Below, piece by piece: positions 6,234 to 10,174 of a stretch of DNA of 10,174 nucleotides (position 1 is the stretch's first letter; each line of letters starts with the position of its first letter). Position numbers and translations under genes: made by a program. The notes beneath the pieces are model-generated. The model worked only from the letters and a program-made list of their open reading frames with translations, had not been told where the DNA came from and ran no database searches. This stretch comes from Clostridia bacterium (GTDB lineage Bacteria > Bacillota_A > Clostridia > UMGS1810), in assembly GCA_017437345.1 (NCBI GenBank), contig JAFSBJ010000099.1:1-10174 (forward strand), read 5' to 3'.

Positions 6234-6935
6234 TTGATTTCAGTTTTTTCTTATCTGGCAGGTTTTCTGGCAGAGGCAATATTTATGGTGTCTTATGTGA
6301 CATCGGGGGCATCTTTTTTAAAGCCTCTTTCCCCTGCTGAAGAAACAGCATACATAGAAAAATGTAAAAACGGAGATTCTGAAGCAAAAAACAAACTGAT
6401 TGAACATAATCTGAGGCTTGTGGCTCACATAGCCAAAAAATACTCCTTGAAGGGCTATGATAACGATGATATGATTTCCATAGGAACAATTGGACTGATA
6501 AAGGCTGTCACCTCATATAATCCCGAAAAAAATGTGAGCCTTGCCACATATTCTGCAAGATGCATTGAAAATGAAATTTTAATGACACTTCGTCAGGGAA
6601 AAAAATATCAGAACGAAGTGCTTTTGCAGGATACTGTGGGCTCTGATAAAGACGGGAAGGAGCTTTCTCTTATCGACCGCATCGGGTGCGATGAAGAATC
6701 TGTGTTTGACGAGGTCAATCTTCGTCTTGGAATAAAACAGCTCTATCGGGAGATGAAAGAAGCACTAACTGGCAGAGAACAGAAAATTCTGGAATTAAGA
6801 TACGGTCTTTATGGCACAGAAGCTCTAACTCAAAAAGAAATTTCATCAATGATGGGAATTTCAAGGTCATATGTTTCCCGGATTGAAAAAAAGGCAATAA
6901 AAAAGCTTTTCAGAAAAATGGGAGAACAATATTAA
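6234..6935 (+). CDS. sigK: RNA polymerase sigma factor SigK precursor (pro-SigK, late mother cell)
   Basis: 233 residues from a TTG start. SigK drives late mother-cell genes for cortex, coat and spore maturation. Residues 1-20 form a hydrophobic pro-sequence (MISVFSYLAGFLAEAIFMVS) that lines up with the B. subtilis one, so the product is probably membrane-bound and inactive until cut near S20-Y21 by a SpoIVFB-type protease. Region 2 follows (IEHNLRLVAHIAKKY, DDMISIGTIGLIKAVTSY, LATYSARCIENEILMTLR), then DTVGSDKDGKELSLID. Region 4 ends with helix-turn-helix LTQKEISSMMGISRSYVSRI and KKAIKKLF. The frame is continuous: unlike B. subtilis or C. difficile no skin-type element interrupts it. The C-terminus is slightly shorter than the 241-residue B. 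subtilis protein. It is divergent from sigG and convergent with the serine-hydrolase operon. Confidence 0.95.
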   Translation: MISVFSYLAGFLAEAIFMVSYVTSGASFLKPLSPAEETAYIEKCKNGDSEAKNKLIEHNLRLVAHIAKKYSLKGYDNDDMISIGTIGLIKAVTSYNPEKNVSLATYSARCIENEILMTLRQGKKYQNEVLLQDTVGSDKDGKELSLIDRIGCDEESVFDEVNLRLGIKQLYREMKEALTGREQKILELRYGLYGTEALTQKEISSMMGISRSYVSRIEKKAIKKLFRKMGEQY

Positions 6936-6980
6936 AAACGGGATGCAAAAAATTCAATTGAATTTTTTGCATCCCGTTTT
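6935..6980. terminator. Bidirectional terminator: 46-bp perfect palindrome
   Basis: The 46 bases are exactly self-complementary (outer AAAACGGGATGCAAAAAATT, centre CAATTG). The palindrome starts on the last base of the sigK stop codon and ends two bases before the stop of the convergent gene at 6982, so it fills the whole gap. A/T runs within the arms and T-rich ends on both strands fit termination from either side. Confidence 0.85.
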
Positions 6981-6981
6981 A

Positions 6982-8022
6982 TCAGAATTTATTTTCTTTA
7001 TAAAACTCAACCAGCTTAAGGCCAAGTTCTGAAATTGTCACCTGAACCTTGTTTTTAAGGTCATAATCCGTGGCTCCGTTTTCTTTAAGAGGAATATTGT
7101 CAATAAATATGATGAATGAAATATCAAAATCATCACATAAAACAAGTGCCACATCATTTTCAACCTGAGATAATTCTCCGGTTTTGTTTGCAACTGTGAT
7201 GTCCGGATATTTCTCGGAAATCTTTGCTGGAATTTTTCCGCGTCTTGTCTGGTTCTTTAAAAGGTTTAAAGCAAAGGTGTTATATGGCTCGTCAAATCTT
7301 TTTTTGGAATATATTCCTTCAATAATAGCTAAAACATCTTCGCAGGATGTGTAGTTCTGGTATCCTGAAGGGCCTTCCGGCGGTGTTGTGTCGTGCATTT
7401 TTCTGTTTATTTCAGTATATTTATATCCTCTGTTTTTAATGTTTTTGTTTATGATATTTTCTTCGGTGACTTTTCTTGTGGTATCAACTCCGCCAAAATC
7501 ATCAATAAACAAATTGGCAGAAGTATTCTTGCTTTCGGTTATCATCAGCTCAAGCTCTTTTTCTTTTTCTTCTGTGAGCTCGTAGTCACCATTTTTAATT
7601 TCATCAAAAACAGTTTCCATAATAAAAAGCTTTATAACGCTTGCGCTGTTCATTTTTTTGTTGTTATATGTAAGCTTTGCTCCGGTTCTTAAATTCTTTA
7701 TTGAAAAGGATAAATCAACCGATGGGTATCTGTCTTTTACATATTTAACAAATTCATCCTTAAGAAGTAAAAGCTTTTCATTTTCGCTTTCAACTGCTTC
7801 ATTTTTTGAATCTGCCTTTATTTTGGGTTCTGCTTTATTATTTTCGCCTTCGGCAATAAATTTTATGGTGTCCTGAATGGAAAAATCATTCGAATACCAC
7901 AATCCGCAGGAAAACCCAAGAGAAAATATGAGAATAAAGAGAATTACTTTTAATATGGCTCTTTTAATATTATCCCTGCGGCGGATTTTTTTAATTTGAA
8001 TAAGTGGATTATCTTCTTGCAT
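6982..8022 (-). CDS. Membrane-anchored serine hydrolase, class A beta-lactamase / transpeptidase-like fold
   Basis: 346 residues. A basic N-terminus (KKIRRRDNIKR) and one hydrophobic segment (about 21-43) suggest an anchor with the catalytic domain outside. A charged linker (about 58-85) leads to the domain. The motifs are S128-V-I-K131 (the SxxK nucleophile and base), S164-K165-N166 where class A enzymes have SDN, and K280-T281-G282 (KTG). No clear ExxLN omega loop with the deacylating Glu is seen; the region reads HDTTPPEGPSGYQNY. It should therefore be able to acylate, but may be slow at hydrolysing beta-lactams. Peptidoglycan processing or a penicillin-binding role is as likely as resistance; substrate unknown. 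It is the second gene of an operon: only 10 bases separate it from its upstream paralog, and its ribosome binding site touches that gene's stop. Both share the motif GYKxTEINRK. Confidence 0.85.
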   Translation of the reverse strand: MQEDNPLIQIKKIRRRDNIKRAILKVILFILIFSLGFSCGLWYSNDFSIQDTIKFIAEGENNKAEPKIKADSKNEAVESENEKLLLLKDEFVKYVKDRYPSVDLSFSIKNLRTGAKLTYNNKKMNSASVIKLFIMETVFDEIKNGDYELTEEKEKELELMITESKNTSANLFIDDFGGVDTTRKVTEENIINKNIKNRGYKYTEINRKMHDTTPPEGPSGYQNYTSCEDVLAIIEGIYSKKRFDEPYNTFALNLLKNQTRRGKIPAKISEKYPDITVANKTGELSQVENDVALVLCDDFDISFIIFIDNIPLKENGATDYDLKNKVQVTISELGLKLVEFYKENKF

Positions 8023-8028
8023 ATTGCA

Positions 8029-8033
8029 CCTCT
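8029..8033 (-). promoter_or_regulatory. Ribosome binding site overlapping the upstream stop codon
   Basis: On the minus strand AGAGG, six bases before the ATG of the serine-hydrolase gene, begins on the last A of the TAA that ends the zinc-ribbon gene (8033-8035). This placement suggests translational coupling within the operon. Confidence 0.6.
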
Positions 8034-9436
8034 TAGTTTTGGAATTGTGTCTCTAAAATGTGTTTTATTATTTTTTCCTGAATTATTTCCCGTGCCTGAT
8101 TATCTTCAATATTTGTCTTATCTTCTTGTGTTTCAGAAAGGAGAGCAACAATAAGCTCTGTCTTTCCATCACTTATATAGGCAACATTATTTGTGCATTG
8201 TCCGGTTAAGGCGTTAACATTATAAACATCGTAATATGCCGGAACATATTTTCTGATACCTATAGCTTCACCACTATTGGAAATGGATTTAAAAATATTT
8301 TTCATATATCTTTCGCTGCCAAACTCGCTGTTATATAAAAGAGAATAATACATTGAACCGATTTCCTTAGGTGTTGTGGCATTTGGTGAAACAGAATAGT
8401 CCACAAGATCACTGTTTATAAAGGTTTTTCGATTTATTTCGGTTGTTTTGTAACCATTTGATGAAAGCATACGGTTTATAACATTAAATCCGTTTTCTTC
8501 ACCATATATTCCTGCGATATAGTCAACTATGAGATTGGATTTGTTGTTATCTCCGTAAACCGCAACATCTTCCACACACTCTTTAACTGTGAGAAGCTGG
8601 CCGTCTTGATTTTTACTATGGGGTGCTTCCTTTCCATTTGGCAGGTAGTTAAAACGAACAGTGGCACTTTCAATATCAATGTCTTTTTCGCGGGCTGCTT
8701 TGGAAAGTGTGTCAAGAATAACAACCTGTCCCATAGCTGATGCCAGGAATTTGCGGTTTCCGTTGTAGCTGTATTCGTCTTCGGTGTTTATGTCATAAAC
8801 ATAAACGCCAAATTCAGTATAGTCGCTTTCGTAGTTGATTATGCTTTCTATAACATCATCATCAATTTTTTCAATATTTGATTTTTCTTCTTCTTTTTCC
8901 GGAGCGGTTGGCTTAGTCTGGGATATGTATGTATCATCTTCACCTACAGGAGTTTCGCTGTTGTTTCCGCCTCCTGAAACAAGAAGCGAGATAACCACAA
9001 TGAGTAAAATAACACATGCTGCACCTGAGCATATGGCAATGGTAAGGGTTTTGTTTTTTGCCATAGCATCAATTAAAAGCTTTAGTTTTTCTTTTGCTTT
9101 TCCAAGGGCGGGTTTTGCGTTTTCAAATCCTGACTTTGCGCCTTCTGAAAACTTTTTAATAGCACCGGCAATATCTACTTTATTTTTGCTGCTGTTTCCT
9201 GTGTTTATGTCGCTGCTGTAAAGGTTTTGAGGGGCTGAACTTCCGGAATTTTCAAAATCATAATGGGAATTCTCCGGCTCAGATAATTTACTTTTTTGTT
9301 TTACAGATGCTCCGCTGTTGATGGTGTTGTTGCTATATAAAGATGCCATCTCTGTTTCTTTTGAAACTTTGTTTCCGCATTTGTTGCAGAATGTATCATC
9401 GGGATTTAGTTTGTTTCCGCACTTTTCACAAAACAT
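8033..9436 (-). CDS. Zinc-ribbon membrane protein with a degenerate beta-lactamase-like domain (probable pseudoenzyme)
   Basis: 467 residues; GGAGG seven bases before ATG supports the start. The N-terminus is a four-cysteine zinc ribbon (C3-x2-C6, C17-x2-C20; MFCEKCGNKLNPDD), presumably cytoplasmic. A Ser/Asn-rich linker and a Lys/Ala-rich helix follow, then one hydrophobic segment at about 128-152 and an acidic linker. From about 190 the protein is related to its downstream neighbour. Matched positions are lost: SVIK becomes A234-M-G-Q237, SKN becomes G295-D-N297, and KTG becomes L410-T-G412, so nucleophile, general base and KTG lysine are all replaced. GYKTTEINRK is kept. Catalysis is therefore unlikely; a binding, sensing or scaffolding role in the envelope is inference. 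It is the first gene of a two-gene operon with a vegetative-type promoter upstream. Confidence 0.8.
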   Translation of the reverse strand: MFCEKCGNKLNPDDTFCNKCGNKVSKETEMASLYSNNTINSGASVKQKSKLSEPENSHYDFENSGSSAPQNLYSSDINTGNSSKNKVDIAGAIKKFSEGAKSGFENAKPALGKAKEKLKLLIDAMAKNKTLTIAICSGAACVILLIVVISLLVSGGGNNSETPVGEDDTYISQTKPTAPEKEEEKSNIEKIDDDVIESIINYESDYTEFGVYVYDINTEDEYSYNGNRKFLASAMGQVVILDTLSKAAREKDIDIESATVRFNYLPNGKEAPHSKNQDGQLLTVKECVEDVAVYGDNNKSNLIVDYIAGIYGEENGFNVINRMLSSNGYKTTEINRKTFINSDLVDYSVSPNATTPKEIGSMYYSLLYNSEFGSERYMKNIFKSISNSGEAIGIRKYVPAYYDVYNVNALTGQCTNNVAYISDGKTELIVALLSETQEDKTNIEDNQAREIIQEKIIKHILETQFQN

Positions 9437-9466
9437 AAGAATTCCTCCAATTTTTAGATTACAAAC

Positions 9467-9495
9467 ATTTTACCACAAAAAAATGCATTTGTATA
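9467..9495 (-). promoter_or_regulatory. Vegetative (SigA-type) promoter of the zinc-ribbon / serine-hydrolase operon
   Basis: On the minus strand TATACA (9490-9495) precedes TAAAAT (9467-9472) by 17 bases. A TGG just before the -10 gives an extended TGn motif. The -35 matches TTGACA at four of six bases and the -10 matches TATAAT at five of six. It sits between the upstream terminator and the GGAGG, as expected. Confidence 0.55.
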
Positions 9496-9497
9496 CA

Positions 9498-9527
9498 AAA
9501 AATCCAAAGAAAAATCTTTGGATTTTT
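9498..9527 (-). terminator. Rho-independent terminator of the metal ATPase gene
   Basis: Arms AAAATCCAAAGA (9499-9510) and TCTTTGGATTTT (9515-9526) form a 12-bp stem, closed by one more A-T pair, with a four-base loop. Read on the minus strand it ends in a T run (TTTTTTG). It lies four bases past the ATPase stop and directly upstream of the operon promoter. Confidence 0.85.
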
Positions 9528-9531
9528 AAAC

Positions 9532-10174
9532 TTATATTTTAAATGCTCTCATAGAGTTTAAAATTGCAATAAACGCAACTCCCACATCTGCAAAAACAGC
9601 TGCCCACATATTTGCAATTCCCAAAACTCCCATCACCATAACAAGAAGCTTTATCCCGATTGCAAATACCACATTTTCTCTGACAATTCTGTTCGTTTTG
9701 CGGCAAATTCTGCACGCAAGAGAAATTTTTATAAGCTTGTCATCTGTTATAACAATATCGGCTGCTTCAATTGCGGCATCAGAACCCAGACTTCCCATAG
9801 CAATTCCCACATCTGCCGACGCAAGAACGGGAGCATCGTTTATCCCGTCGCCCACATAGCCAACAGCTTTATTTACTGACAATTTTTTCGCTATAATTTC
9901 GTTAAGCTTTGTTACCTTGTCCTGGGGCAGAAGCTGAGAATAGTATTTGTCTATACCAAGCTTTTTAGCTACCAAGCTTGCATTGGAATCAAGATCTCCT
10001 GTGAGCATACAGGTTTTGATGCCTGATTTTTTAAGCTCTTTTATTGCATTTAAGGCATCGTCTTTTATGCTGTCGGAAATAAGGATATAACCCATATACT
10101 TATCATCACAGCTGATGTGAACAGCGGTGCCGGCAGCCTTTGGCTTTGCGGTGGCAATACCTATATTATTCATA
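9532..10174 (-). CDS. cadA: Heavy-metal-transporting P1B-type ATPase (Zn/Cd/Pb class), C-terminal part only
   Basis: The last 213 residues of a P-type ATPase that exports metal ions across the membrane using ATP; the rest lies past the window's right edge and the Met at 10173 is internal. Counting from that Met, visible parts are the end of the nucleotide-binding region (GTAVHISCDDKYMGYILISD), the P-domain TGD at 58-60 and the hinge GDGINDAP at 108-115. AIEAADIVITDD follows, then two membrane helices. K175 in the first helix and D196-V-G198 in the last are the residues that mark the Zn2+/Cd2+/Pb2+ group (ZntA/CadA) rather than the copper ATPases. The DKTG phosphorylation site, CPC motif and any N-terminal metal-binding domain are outside the window, so ion preference is inferred only from the C-terminal helices. 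A terminator follows the stop. Confidence 0.9.
   Translation of the reverse strand, partial: MNNIGIATAKPKAAGTAVHISCDDKYMGYILISDSIKDDALNAIKELKKSGIKTCMLTGDLDSNASLVAKKLGIDKYYSQLLPQDKVTKLNEIIAKKLSVNKAVGYVGDGINDAPVLASADVGIAMGSLGSDAAIEAADIVITDDKLIKISLACRICRKTNRIVRENVVFAIGIKLLVMVMGVLGIANMWAAVFADVGVAFIAILNSMRAFKI

Noticed and set aside
8835..9221. 128-residue + strand open frame opposite the zinc-ribbon gene
   Set aside because: Ser/Phe-rich antisense of a Lys/Glu/Asn-rich coding region; no ribosome binding site and no family features.
9490..9496. GTATA on the minus strand as a SigF/SigG -35 for the zinc-ribbon operon
   Set aside because: The bases 15 to 18 downstream do not match either sporulation -10 pattern; the vegetative reading TATACA-N17-TAAAAT fits better.

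Overview
The window looks like chromosomal DNA from a low-GC, anaerobic, endospore-forming Firmicute of the class Clostridia, probably an Oscillospirales/Ruminococcaceae-type gut organism. The evidence is a pyruvate:ferredoxin oxidoreductase, a VanW/G5-type envelope protein, two late sporulation sigma factors (SigG and SigK), AT-rich intergenic DNA and strong GGAGG ribosome binding sites. The class is well supported. The family is a guess, based partly on small intergenic repeats that resemble ones I remember from gut Clostridia.

Layout. Positions 1-3108 (+) hold most of a pyruvate:ferredoxin oxidoreductase whose first ~140 residues lie outside the window; a strong terminator follows. Positions 3264-4934 (+) encode a membrane-anchored VanW-domain protein, probably a peptidoglycan cross-linking enzyme, also with its own terminator. 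The 369-base gap 4935-5303 has no credible gene. It holds a nested palindromic element (5038-5207) and a second hairpin repeat (about 5226-5282). Next come sigG (-, 5304-6074) and sigK (+, 6234-6935), transcribed divergently from a 159-base region that carries a textbook SigF-type promoter for sigG and a SigE/SigK-like -10 for sigK. A 46-base perfect palindrome fills the gap between sigK and the convergent gene at 6982.

Positions 6982-9436 (-) form a two-gene operon of paralogous beta-lactamase/transpeptidase-fold proteins. The upstream gene has a zinc ribbon and a membrane segment but has lost the catalytic residues; the downstream gene keeps the SxxK and KTG motifs. Positions 9532-10174 (-) are the 3' end of a CadA/ZntA-type heavy-metal P-type ATPase, closed by a terminator just upstream of the operon promoter.

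How the parts relate. The sigma factors are the forespore (SigG) and mother-cell (SigK) late regulators, placed back to back. The VanW protein and the serine-hydrolase-fold pair point to cell-envelope work, but nothing in the sequence ties them directly to sporulation. The oxidoreductase and metal ATPase are separate housekeeping and accessory functions. I found no phage, IS transposase, CRISPR array, tRNA or rRNA. The most unusual items are the concentric palindromic repeat with compensatory changes in its stems, the pseudoenzyme/enzyme paralog pair, and the divergent sigG-sigK arrangement.
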